A DNA stretch of 5,787 bases from DASVDK01 sp036562265 [NCBI: Thermodesulfobacteriota bacterium]. GTDB taxonomy: Bacteria; DASVDK01. The number at the start of each line of letters is the position of its first letter. Position 1 is the first letter of the stretch. Location of the stretch: assembly GCA_036562265.1 (NCBI GenBank), contig DATCKS010000567.1, forward strand, positions 1 through 5,787, written 5' to 3'. Shown here in pieces: positions 1 to 5,223 of this stretch. A program made the position numbers and the translations under genes. The notes below the pieces were generated by a model that saw only the letters and a list, made by a program, of their open reading frames with translations, was not told the origin of the DNA and did no database searches.

Positions 1-32
1 TCTGTGCGGGCTCGACGAGAGGCCCAAGCCCG

Positions 33-59
33 GTGAGCCAGGCTGACCCACGGGCTCAC
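33..59. repeat. Inverted repeat, 7-bp arms; possible terminator hairpin
   Basis: GTGAGCC (33-39) and GGCTCAC (53-59) are perfect reverse complements around a 13-nt loop. No T-run follows on either strand, so it does not qualify as a classical intrinsic terminator. It could end the transcript of a gene lying to the left of the window, or it could be chance in GC-rich DNA. Confidence 0.35.
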
Positions 60-114
60 GACCCCAAGGCCTGACGGTCTACCGGGCTCGGCTCGTTGAC
101 GCCCCCAAGATACA

Positions 115-153
115 AGGCCTTTCCATTTTCCAGACCGGCACGCGGAAAGGCCT
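115..153. repeat. Inverted repeat, 10-bp arms, 19-nt spacer
   Basis: AGGCCTTTCC (115-124) and GGAAAGGCCT (144-153) are perfect reverse complements. Each arm contains the self-complementary hexamer AGGCCT. The spacer is relatively T-rich at its left end. As RNA it would fold into a long stem-loop in either direction. It lies about 220 bases upstream of the importer operon, in DNA with no gene, so a structural or operator role is possible. I cannot assign a function. Confidence 0.45.
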
Positions 154-212
154 GCCCCCCTCACCTCGACGCCAGCAACCTGACCGGCGAGCTCGAAGAG
201 CGGAGCCCATCT

Positions 213-238
213 GCAAACCAATTTCGTTATTGGTTTGC
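213..238. promoter_or_regulatory. Perfect 10-bp-arm dyad upstream of importer operon; candidate operator
   Basis: GCAAACCAAT (213-222) and ATTGGTTTGC (229-238) are perfect reverse complements around the 6-nt centre TTCGTT. The element is clearly more A/T-rich than the surrounding DNA and lies about 130 bases before the start codon of the substrate-binding protein. The arm core CAAACC occurs again at 307-312, just after the -35-like box, as a single half-site. Symmetry, A/T-richness and position fit a protein-binding operator. An RNA hairpin is the alternative, but no T-run follows. The regulator is unknown. The FadR-type protein at 4459-5214 is the only DNA-binding protein in the window, but FadR-type operators usually read GT...AC, which does not match this dyad well. 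Confidence 0.5.
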
Positions 239-299
239 TCCACCGCCCGCTTCGCTGGCCTTGTCACTCGCCGACTTGCGCGAATCGACCGAACACCGT

Positions 300-328
300 T
301 TGACACCAAACCGGCGGCGCGGCATGCT
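300..328 (+). promoter_or_regulatory. Possible promoter of the importer operon
   Basis: TTGACA at 300-305 matches the sigma-70 -35 consensus exactly. With a 17-bp spacer the -10 hexamer would be CATGCT (323-328), which matches TATAAT at only three of six positions. Transcription would start near 335 and leave a leader of about 36 bases before the ATG at 371. The weak -10 suggests an activator would be needed, or that this is chance. A small 5-bp hairpin (GTTTG 298-302, CAAAC 307-311) overlaps the -35 box. Confidence 0.3.
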
Positions 329-360
329 GATGGTTCACACAGGGCACTTCCAACCGGCGT

Positions 361-365
361 GGAGG
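361..365 (+). promoter_or_regulatory. Ribosome binding site that fixes the start at 371
   Basis: GGAGG lies five bases before the ATG at 371 and is the best Shine-Dalgarno in the region. It excludes the longer in-frame extension upstream, whose N-terminus would bury the signal peptide. Confidence 0.85.
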
Positions 366-370
366 AAACG

Positions 371-1402
371 ATGTTCCGCTACGGCATGCGGCTCTTCGGA
401 ACCCCCGTCCTCGCGCTCGCGCTCGTCCTCGCCGTCTTCACCTCCCCGGCCACCGCCCAGTCGAAGCTGCGCGTGGCCTACGGCGACGTCCCGAGCGCCG
501 AATCGCTCAACCTCCTCATCGCCCTCGAGCAGATCAAGGCCCGCGGCGTCGAGGTCGAACTCCTCACGGTCAAGTCGGAGGACCTCGCGGTGCAGGCCGT
601 CGCCAACGGCCAGGCGGACGTGGGTGTCGGCACCCCGTACGCGGCCATGCAGCGTCTCAAGGTCCCGCTGCGGTTCTTCTACCAGCTCAGCACGCTGCGC
701 TTCTTCCCGGTCGTCAACGGTGAGTTCTACAAGAGCTGGAAGGATCTCGACGGCCAGGAGTTCGTCGTCCACTCGCGCGGCTCCGGCACCGAGGCCATCA
801 TCAAGCTCATGGCCCAGAAGCACGGGATCACCTTCAAGAACCTGAGCTACGTCCCGGGCTCCGAGGTGCGGGCGCTCGCCCTCCTGCGCGGCAACATCAA
901 GGCGACCATCGTCGACTCGGCCAACCGGCGCTTCATCGAGCGCGAGGCGCCGGGGAAGTTCATCTTCCTGTCCACCGGCGACACGAAGGCGACCGACGAC
1001 GCGCTCTTCGCCCGGCAGGAGTGGCTCGAGCGCAACGCCCAGGTCGCCGACATCGTGGTCGAGGAGTTCCTCAAGGTCTGGCGCGAGGTCAAGAAGAACC
1101 CGGCGTTCGTGGCGGAGGCGCGGGCGAAGTACGGCCTCCTCAAGGACCTCCCGGCCGACCTGGAGAAGGACATCGTCCCCTACTACCAGGAGGCCGCCGA
1201 GGCCGGGGTCTATCCGGTCGACGGCGGCGGCGTCGAGGCGGTGAAGAACGACTTCGCCTTCTTCACCCTCTCGGGCGCCATCCAGGGCGACCCGAACACG
1301 CTCAAGGTCGAGGACTTCTGGAACCTCGAGCCGCTCAACCGGGCCATCCAGAAGCTCGGCCGCCAGGCGCGGCTCGAGCGCCCTGGCACGCTCGCCCGGT
1401 AG
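371..1402 (+). CDS. ABC transporter substrate-binding protein, NitT/TauT (NMT1/THI5-like) family
   Basis: This 343-residue protein would be the extracytoplasmic binding component that captures the solute and delivers it to the permease pair encoded downstream. A signal peptide is clear: a basic start (MFRYGMR), a hydrophobic stretch at about residues 8-24, and an Ala-x-Ala-type site (ATA, 27-29) with cleavage likely before Gln30. There is no lipobox cysteine, so the mature form should be a soluble periplasmic protein. The mature part follows the TauA/SsuA two-lobe pattern: a first strand LRVAYGDVPSAES (33-45), the lobe-1 segment VANGQADVGVGTPYAAM (78-93), and a Gly/Ser/Thr loop SRGSGT (135-140) of the kind that often contacts an anionic ligand. 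Length is normal for the family. It is first in the operon, and the next gene starts four bases after its stop. The ligand is not readable; nitrate, sulfonate and pyrimidine-precursor carriers share this fold. Confidence 0.88.
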   Translation: MFRYGMRLFGTPVLALALVLAVFTSPATAQSKLRVAYGDVPSAESLNLLIALEQIKARGVEVELLTVKSEDLAVQAVANGQADVGVGTPYAAMQRLKVPLRFFYQLSTLRFFPVVNGEFYKSWKDLDGQEFVVHSRGSGTEAIIKLMAQKHGITFKNLSYVPGSEVRALALLRGNIKATIVDSANRRFIEREAPGKFIFLSTGDTKATDDALFARQEWLERNAQVADIVVEEFLKVWREVKKNPAFVAEARAKYGLLKDLPADLEKDIVPYYQEAAEAGVYPVDGGGVEAVKNDFAFFTLSGAIQGDPNTLKVEDFWNLEPLNRAIQKLGRQARLERPGTLAR

Positions 1403-1406
1403 CCGC

Positions 1407-2210
1407 GTGACCGTACCGATCGCATGGCGGATGCCCGGAGGCGGCGCGCTCGCGCGCGGCCTCCGGGCGTCGGTCCTCTGGCGCCTGGCCTCGATCGCGC
1501 TCGTGCTCGGCGCCTGGGAAGTGGCCGGCCGCATCCCGGTGAGCTTCGCCTTTCCGAGCTTCAGCGCCACGGCCGGCGCCTTCGTCGCCGCCGTCGCCGA
1601 CGGGAGCCTGCTGCGCGCCTACCTGACCACGCTCGAGCCGCTCGTCATCGGGCTCGCCCTCTGCGCCACCGTGGGGGTCCTCACGGGGATCGCCATGGGC
1701 CTCGCGCGGCCGGCCGAGTGGCTCCTCGCCCCCGTCTTCGTCGTCATGCAGGCGGCTCCCATGGCGGCCCTGATCCCGCTCATCACGTTCGTCTACGGGA
1801 TCGGGCTCGTGGCGAAGGTGCTCGCGGTCGTCGTCCTCGCCGCACCGGTCATCGTGCTGAACGCGTACAAGGCGGTCCGGACGGTGAGCCCGTCGCTGAT
1901 CGAGATGTGCCGGTCGTTCCAGGGGACTCGCCGGCAGGAGATCGTGAAGATCATCCTCCCCGCGGCGAGCCCCGTCATCTTCGCCGGCCTGCGGCTCGGC
2001 GTGGCCGCCGGCTTCATCGGGATCGTCCTGGCGGAGCTGCTCATCACGCCCACCGGCATCGGCGACCTCATCACCTACAGCGCGTCCATCGCCGACTACC
2101 CGACGATGTACGCCGTGATCGCCTCCATCATCGTCGTCGCGGGCGTCACGGTGTCGCTCCTCGAGCGCGCCGAGACCCGCTTCTTCCGCCCCGAAGCCAA
2201 CCGGAGGTGA
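1407..2210 (+). CDS. ABC transporter permease 1, NitT/TauT type
   Basis: This integral membrane protein (267 residues) is one of two permeases in the operon. It has about six hydrophobic segments: roughly 24-40, 76-98, 106-132, 136-152, 190-215 and 232-252. The cytoplasmic coupling (EAA) loop lies at about 166-186, with EMCRSFQGTRRQEIVKIILP showing the usual Glu, Gly and Leu-Pro spacing; it would dock on the ATPase. Order and length match SsuC/TauC-type proteins (binding-protein-dependent transport inner membrane component). The start is taken as GTG at 1407, four bases after the preceding stop. No good ribosome binding site precedes it, so translation probably depends on coupling to the upstream gene. 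An ATG at 1431 in the same frame is the alternative and would remove eight residues. The downstream ATPase gene begins eight bases after the stop. Confidence 0.88.
   Translation: MTVPIAWRMPGGGALARGLRASVLWRLASIALVLGAWEVAGRIPVSFAFPSFSATAGAFVAAVADGSLLRAYLTTLEPLVIGLALCATVGVLTGIAMGLARPAEWLLAPVFVVMQAAPMAALIPLITFVYGIGLVAKVLAVVVLAAPVIVLNAYKAVRTVSPSLIEMCRSFQGTRRQEIVKIILPAASPVIFAGLRLGVAAGFIGIVLAELLITPTGIGDLITYSASIADYPTMYAVIASIIVVAGVTVSLLERAETRFFRPEANRR
2203..2207 (+). promoter_or_regulatory. Ribosome binding site of the ATPase gene, inside the end of permease 1
   Basis: GGAGG ends 11 bases before the ATG at 2219 and overlaps the last codons of permease 1. It separates the true ATPase start from a very long in-frame upstream extension that is only an arginine-rich GC artefact. 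Confidence 0.65.
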
Positions 2211-2218
2211 GCCCACAG

Positions 2219-2980
2219 ATGACCCCCCACGCCGTCGAGGTGCGCGGGATCAGCAAGAGTTACGGCGGCGAGATCCAGGCGCTGCGGGACATCACCCTCG
2301 AGTTCCCCAGGGGCGAGTTGACGACCCTCCTCGGGCCGTCGGGCTGCGGCAAGACGACCCTCCTCAAGATCATCGCCGGCCTCATCCAGCCGGACGCCGG
2401 TGAGGTGCTCGTCGGCGGCCGCAGGGTGACCGGACCCGGGCCCGAGCGGGCCTTCGTCTTCCAGGACTTCGCCCTCATGCCGTGGGCCACGGTGCTGCGC
2501 AACGTCGGCTTCGGCCTCGAGCTCAGGGGGACGCCCCGCGGCGAGCGGGAGGACGTGGCGCGCCGCTACATCGAGGAGGTGGGGCTCCTCGGCTTCGAGC
2601 ACCGCTACCCGCACGAGCTGTCGGGCGGGATGCGGCAGCGGGTCGGCCTCGCCCGCGCCCTGGCCGTGAACGCCGAGGTCATCCTCATGGACGAGCCGTT
2701 CTCGGCCGTCGACGAGCAGACCCGCCGGAAGTTCCAGGAGGACCTCCTCCAGCTCCTCGCCCAGGAGAAGAAGACCGTCATCTTCGTGACGCACAGCATC
2801 GAGGAGGCGGTCTACCTCTCGAACCGGATCGTGCTCCTGTCGAGGCGGCCGGGGAGCGTGTCGCGGATCATCCGCACGAGCTTCGACCGGTCGGGCAGTC
2901 CCGACGAGATCCGGCGCGCCGAGGCGTACCTCGACACCGTCGAGGAGATCTGGCAGCTCCTCAAGCAGTACCTGGTGTGA
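2219..2980 (+). CDS. ABC transporter ATP-binding protein, NitT/TauT (SsuB/TauB) type
   Basis: This 253-residue nucleotide-binding subunit would power import by ATP hydrolysis on the inner face of the membrane. Every catalytic element is intact: Walker A GPSGCGKTT (39-47), Q-loop Gln82 (VFQDFALMPW, 80-89), signature LSGGMRQR (134-141), Walker B VILMDEP (154-160) with catalytic Glu159, D-loop SAVD (162-165) and switch His192 (VTHSIEEA). The sequence FQDFALMPWATVLRNV is characteristic of the SsuB/TauB/NrtD group. Length fits a single-domain ATPase with no fused regulatory domain. It lies between the two permease genes: eight bases after permease 1, and either five bases before or four bases overlapping permease 2, depending on that gene's start. 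It is the only ATPase in the operon, so it presumably forms a homodimer serving both permeases. Confidence 0.94.
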   Translation: MTPHAVEVRGISKSYGGEIQALRDITLEFPRGELTTLLGPSGCGKTTLLKIIAGLIQPDAGEVLVGGRRVTGPGPERAFVFQDFALMPWATVLRNVGFGLELRGTPRGEREDVARRYIEEVGLLGFEHRYPHELSGGMRQRVGLARALAVNAEVILMDEPFSAVDEQTRRKFQEDLLQLLAQEKKTVIFVTHSIEEAVYLSNRIVLLSRRPGSVSRIIRTSFDRSGSPDEIRRAEAYLDTVEEIWQLLKQYLV

Positions 2981-2985
2981 CGTCG

Positions 2986-3735
2986 ATGCGCCTCTCCCGA
3001 CTCCCCATGATGTCGTCGCTGCTCCTCTGGGGCCTCCTCTGGGAGGCGGTCGGCCGGGCCGAACTCGTCCCCATCGTGCCGCCCCTCACCGAGGTCGTCG
3101 TCACCTTCGGCCGACTCCTCGGCACCGAGACGTTCGTCGCGGCCGTCTCGACCTCGCTCGTCTCGTTCGCGCTCGGGCTTTTCCTGGCCATCGTCATCGG
3201 GATCCCGCTCGGCGTCCTCATGGGGCGGGTCGACGCGGCCGACCGGCTCCTCGGGCTCTGGGTCAACGTGTTCGCGAGCGCGCCGCTGACCGCGCTCGTG
3301 CCGGTGCTCATGCTCCTCTTCGGCCTCGGCAGCACGACGGTCGTCGTCACGGTGGTCCTCTTCGCCGTCTGGATCATCGTCCTCGACACGCGGGCCGGCA
3401 TCCGCCACGTGAGCCCGTCGCTCGTCGAGATGGCGCGGGCCTTCGGCGCGAGCCGGGCGGCCGTCTATCGCAAGATCCTCTTCTTCGCGGCGCTGCCCGA
3501 GATCCTGGCGGGGATCCGCCTCGGCTTCATCCGGGCCGTGAAGGGGGTGGTGATCGGCCAGCTCCTCGTGTCGATCATCGGGCTCGGGGAGCTGTTCGAG
3601 CTGTACTCGCGGAACTTCCTGATGCGGGAGTTCTGGGCGCTGACCCTCGGGCTCTTCGTCTTCGCGCTCGTCGGGTCGGCGGCGATCGGGCTGCTCGAGC
3701 GCCGGGTGGAGTACTACGCGGCCTCGCGCGGCTAG
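2986..3735 (+). CDS. ABC transporter permease 2, NitT/TauT type
   Basis: This 249-residue integral membrane protein is the second permease of the operon. Hydrophobic segments lie near residues 8-20, 56-80, 88-114, 117-133, 175-200 and 217-236. The EAA loop is at about 148-170 (EMARAFGASRAAVYRKILFFAALPEI). It is a diverged relative of permease 1: both carry VSPSL-x-EM-x-R-x-F just before or within the loop and an AGxRLG segment after it, so the pair probably arose by duplication and may form a heterodimeric channel. The start is taken as ATG 2986. An in-frame GTG at 2977 would overlap the ATPase stop as GTGA and add three residues, a typical translational-coupling arrangement, so either is possible. 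Its TAG stop shares the palindrome CTAG with the stop of the convergent FAH gene. Confidence 0.88.
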   Translation: MRLSRLPMMSSLLLWGLLWEAVGRAELVPIVPPLTEVVVTFGRLLGTETFVAAVSTSLVSFALGLFLAIVIGIPLGVLMGRVDAADRLLGLWVNVFASAPLTALVPVLMLLFGLGSTTVVVTVVLFAVWIIVLDTRAGIRHVSPSLVEMARAFGASRAAVYRKILFFAALPEILAGIRLGFIRAVKGVVIGQLLVSIIGLGELFELYSRNFLMREFWALTLGLFVFALVGSAAIGLLERRVEYYAASRG

Positions 3736-4418
3736 CCGATCGTGACCACGAGGTCGCCGACCCGGTCGACGTGTCCCTCGAGGCGGTCGCCCGGCCGGAT
3801 CGGCCCGACCCCCTCCGGGGTCCCCATGAAGATCAGGTCGCCGGGCGCGAGCGCCACGAGCTGGGAGAGGATGGCGATGGTCTCGGGGAGCGTCCAGATG
3901 TGGTAGCGCAGGTCGCTCTGCTGGCGGATCTCGCCGTTGATCTTGAGCCAGATCGCGCCCGAGTCGGGGTGACCGATCTCGGCCGCGGGGCGAAGCGCGC
4001 TGCACGGCGCCGACTGATCGAACCCCTTGCCCATGTCCCACGGCCGCCTGAGGTCCTTGGCCTGGGCCTGCAGGTCGCGCCGCGTGAGGTCGAGCCCCAC
4101 GCCGTAGCCCCAGACGTGCTCGAGGGCGCGCGCCTCGGGGATGCGGACGCCGCCCTTGCCGATGGCGGCGACCAGCTCGATCTCGTGGTGGAGGTCGTTC
4201 GTCGCCATCGGAAACGGGATCGCCGACCCGCTCTCGACGATCGCGTCGCCCGGCTTCATGAAGAAGAACGGCGGCTCGCGGTCGGGGTCGTGCCCCATCT
4301 CGATGGCGTGGGCGCGGTAGTTGCGGCCGATGCAGTAGATCCGGCGGACCGGGAAGCGGTCCCGGCTCCCCGCGACCGGCAGCGAGGGGATCGGCGGCTG
4401 CTCGATGACGTAGGCCAT
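3732..4418 (-). CDS. Fumarylacetoacetate hydrolase family protein, fumarylpyruvate hydrolase-like
   Basis: This 228-residue cytosolic enzyme is predicted to hydrolyse the carbon-carbon bond of an acylpyruvate such as fumarylpyruvate, as at the end of gentisate-type aromatic breakdown. Family features are intact. GRNYRAHAIEM carries the His37/Glu40 pair that matches the catalytic dyad of FAHD1-type acylpyruvases. HHEIEL supplies metal ligands Glu79 and Glu81, and GLDLTRRDLQ supplies Asp110. Lys131 lies in GKGFD, and the GTPEGVG loop is at 199-205. The segment VWGYGVGLDLTRRDLQ followed by RPWDMGK closely resembles fumarylpyruvate hydrolases (NagK type). Length fits the short single-domain subfamily. 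The ATG at 4418 is chosen because the family domain starts soon after it. The upstream in-frame extension would run through the divergent regulator. No Shine-Dalgarno precedes this ATG, and a -10-like box ends six bases before it, suggesting a leaderless transcript. Oxaloacetate decarboxylase or isomerase activity is a possible alternative in this family. Confidence 0.88.
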   Translation of the reverse strand: MAYVIEQPPIPSLPVAGSRDRFPVRRIYCIGRNYRAHAIEMGHDPDREPPFFFMKPGDAIVESGSAIPFPMATNDLHHEIELVAAIGKGGVRIPEARALEHVWGYGVGLDLTRRDLQAQAKDLRRPWDMGKGFDQSAPCSALRPAAEIGHPDSGAIWLKINGEIRQQSDLRYHIWTLPETIAILSQLVALAPGDLIFMGTPEGVGPIRPGDRLEGHVDRVGDLVVTIG

Positions 4419-4422
4419 GAAC

Positions 4423-4431
4423 GTATCATAC
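4423..4431. promoter_or_regulatory. Symmetric -10 element in divergent gap; candidate bidirectional promoter and operator
   Basis: GTAT-C-ATAC is a perfect odd palindrome in the 40-bp gap between the FAH and regulator starts. On the plus strand it contains TATCAT (4424-4429) and on the minus strand TATGAT (4430-4425), each one mismatch from TATAAT. Minus-strand transcription would start at about 4418, the first base of the FAH start codon. Plus-strand transcription would start near 4436, leaving a leader of about 23 bases for the regulator. No good -35 box is visible on either side. The half-sites GT and AC, five bases apart, also have the general GT...AC form of GntR-family operators, so regulator binding here would block both promoters. 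Confidence 0.45.
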
Positions 4432-4458
4432 CCGAATTCCGGCACGACGAGACGCGAA

Positions 4459-5214
4459 ATGGGACGCCGCAAGGACGCCGCCACGAAAACGGATACCGGT
4501 AGGAGCAACGGGTCCCGCCCCGAGCCGCGCGCCCTCGAGCGCACGCTCGCCGAGCTACGCCGGCTCCTCGCGAGCGGCCGCTACCCCGTGGGGAGCCGCC
4601 TGCCGGCGGAGCGGGAGTTCGCCGTCACGCTGCGCGTCGGGCGCTCGACGCTGCGCAAGGCGCTCGCCGTCCTCGAGGCCGACGGGAAGATCTGGCGGCA
4701 CGTCGGCCAGGGGACGTTCGTCGGCCGGACCCCGCCCGGCCAGGCGATCGAGCCGGTGGTGGACGTGCAGGGCGCCAGCCCGCGCGAGGTGCTCGACGCG
4801 CGGCTCGTCCTCGAGCCGGCCATCGCCCAGTTCGCGGCCGTGAGCGCCAGGCCCGAGGACATCGCCTACCTGCGCCGGTGCCTCGAGAAGCGCGAGGCGG
4901 CCACCGACCCGGAGACGTACGAGTTCTGGGACCACACGCTGCACCGCGCCATCGCCGAGGCGACCCACAACCCGCTCCTCGTCGCCTTCCTCGAGATCGT
5001 GAGCCGGCTTCGGCGCGAACCTGGCTGGAAGGCCTACCGGCTCTCCACCCTCACCCCGGAGCGGCGGGCGCGGTCGGCGCTCCAGCACCGCGCCATCGTC
5101 GACGCGATCGCGGCGCGCAACGCGCGCGACGCGTTCGAGGCGATGCGGACGCACATCGACACCATCCGGACGAACCTCTTCCGGGAACAGGAGGACGGCG
5201 GGGAGGGCGTCTAG
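4459..5214 (+). CDS. GntR-family transcriptional regulator, FadR subfamily with FCD domain
   Basis: This 251-residue cytosolic DNA-binding regulator probably controls the adjacent FAH gene and itself. The N-terminal winged helix-turn-helix spans about residues 24-89: LRRLLASGRYPVGSRLPAE, then AVTLRVGRSTLRKAL as the recognition region, then a wing ending in HVGQGTFV. The C-terminal helical FCD domain (about 108-240) keeps all four expected metal ligands, Asp158 and His162 (DHTLH), His210 (QHRAI) and His232 (THID). It should therefore bind a metal and a carboxylate effector. The start is taken as ATG 4459. An earlier in-frame ATG at 4417 would overlap the FAH start codon and use up the whole promoter gap. 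The first roughly 20 residues are basic and polar and lie outside the domain. The stop shares CTAG with the convergent receiver gene. The effector is unknown. Confidence 0.9.
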   Translation: MGRRKDAATKTDTGRSNGSRPEPRALERTLAELRRLLASGRYPVGSRLPAEREFAVTLRVGRSTLRKALAVLEADGKIWRHVGQGTFVGRTPPGQAIEPVVDVQGASPREVLDARLVLEPAIAQFAAVSARPEDIAYLRRCLEKREAATDPETYEFWDHTLHRAIAEATHNPLLVAFLEIVSRLRREPGWKAYRLSTLTPERRARSALQHRAIVDAIAARNARDAFEAMRTHIDTIRTNLFREQEDGGEGV

Positions 5215-5223
5215 CTCGCCCTC
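5203..5223. terminator. Perfect hairpin around the shared stop codons; possible bidirectional terminator
   Basis: GAGGGCG (5203-5209) and CGCCCTC (5217-5223) are exact reverse complements with the 7-nt loop TCTAGCT. The loop holds both stop codons of the convergent regulator and receiver genes. The stem is six G-C pairs and one A-U and would form in either transcript. No T-run follows on either strand, so it is not a classical intrinsic terminator. It may stabilise both 3' ends or cause pausing. Confidence 0.45.

Larger units (their letters stand above)
1..370. other. Upstream region with no convincing gene
   Basis: No reading frame here looks like a real gene. In the plus direction the three frames entering from the left edge stop at 34-36, 44-46 and 72-74. 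A very short C-terminal tail of an upstream gene is therefore possible (the frame ending at 46 would read LCGLDERPKPGEPG) but cannot be shown. Later open frames in this stretch are extensions or shadows of the downstream gene. The stretch is less GC-rich than its surroundings around 210-240 and 300-350, as expected of regulatory DNA. It holds three inverted repeats, a -35-like box and a ribosome binding site, listed separately. I looked for a thiamine pyrophosphate riboswitch, because some binding proteins of this superfamily carry thiamine precursors, and found no CUGAGA element. Confidence 0.6.

Noticed and set aside
96-101. TTGACG -35-like box
   Set aside because: There is no -10-like hexamer at 16-18 bases downstream; the nearest candidate is only 7 bases away.
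100-330. Thiamine pyrophosphate or other known riboswitch upstream of the importer
   Set aside because: I looked for the CUGAGA and GAACCUGAU-type conserved cores and found none. The stems present do not form a junction I recognise.
335-1570. Long minus-strand open frame (411 residues) opposite the binding-protein gene
   Set aside because: Its composition is dominated by Asp, Glu, Arg, Gly, Leu and Val repeats, typical of the antisense of a high-GC gene. The plus-strand frame has a signal peptide, a ribosome site and family motifs.
1424-2218. In-frame upstream extension of the ATPase across permease 1
   Set aside because: It is arginine- and proline-rich with no domain. The ATPase domain begins exactly after the ATG at 2219, and permease 1 in another frame has clear membrane segments and an EAA loop.
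2812-4041. Minus-strand open frame of 409 residues spanning permease 2 and part of the FAH gene
   Set aside because: It is highly charged and low in complexity, and it conflicts with two well-supported genes.
4417-4458. Longer N-terminus for the GntR regulator starting at ATG 4417
   Set aside because: It would overlap the FAH start codon on the other strand and remove the divergent promoter gap. The added 14 residues match nothing expected before the helix-turn-helix domain.
3771-4502. Plus-strand open frame opposite the FAH gene
   Set aside because: It is an Arg/Asp/Val/Leu-rich antisense shadow. The minus-strand frame carries all FAH metal and catalytic residues.
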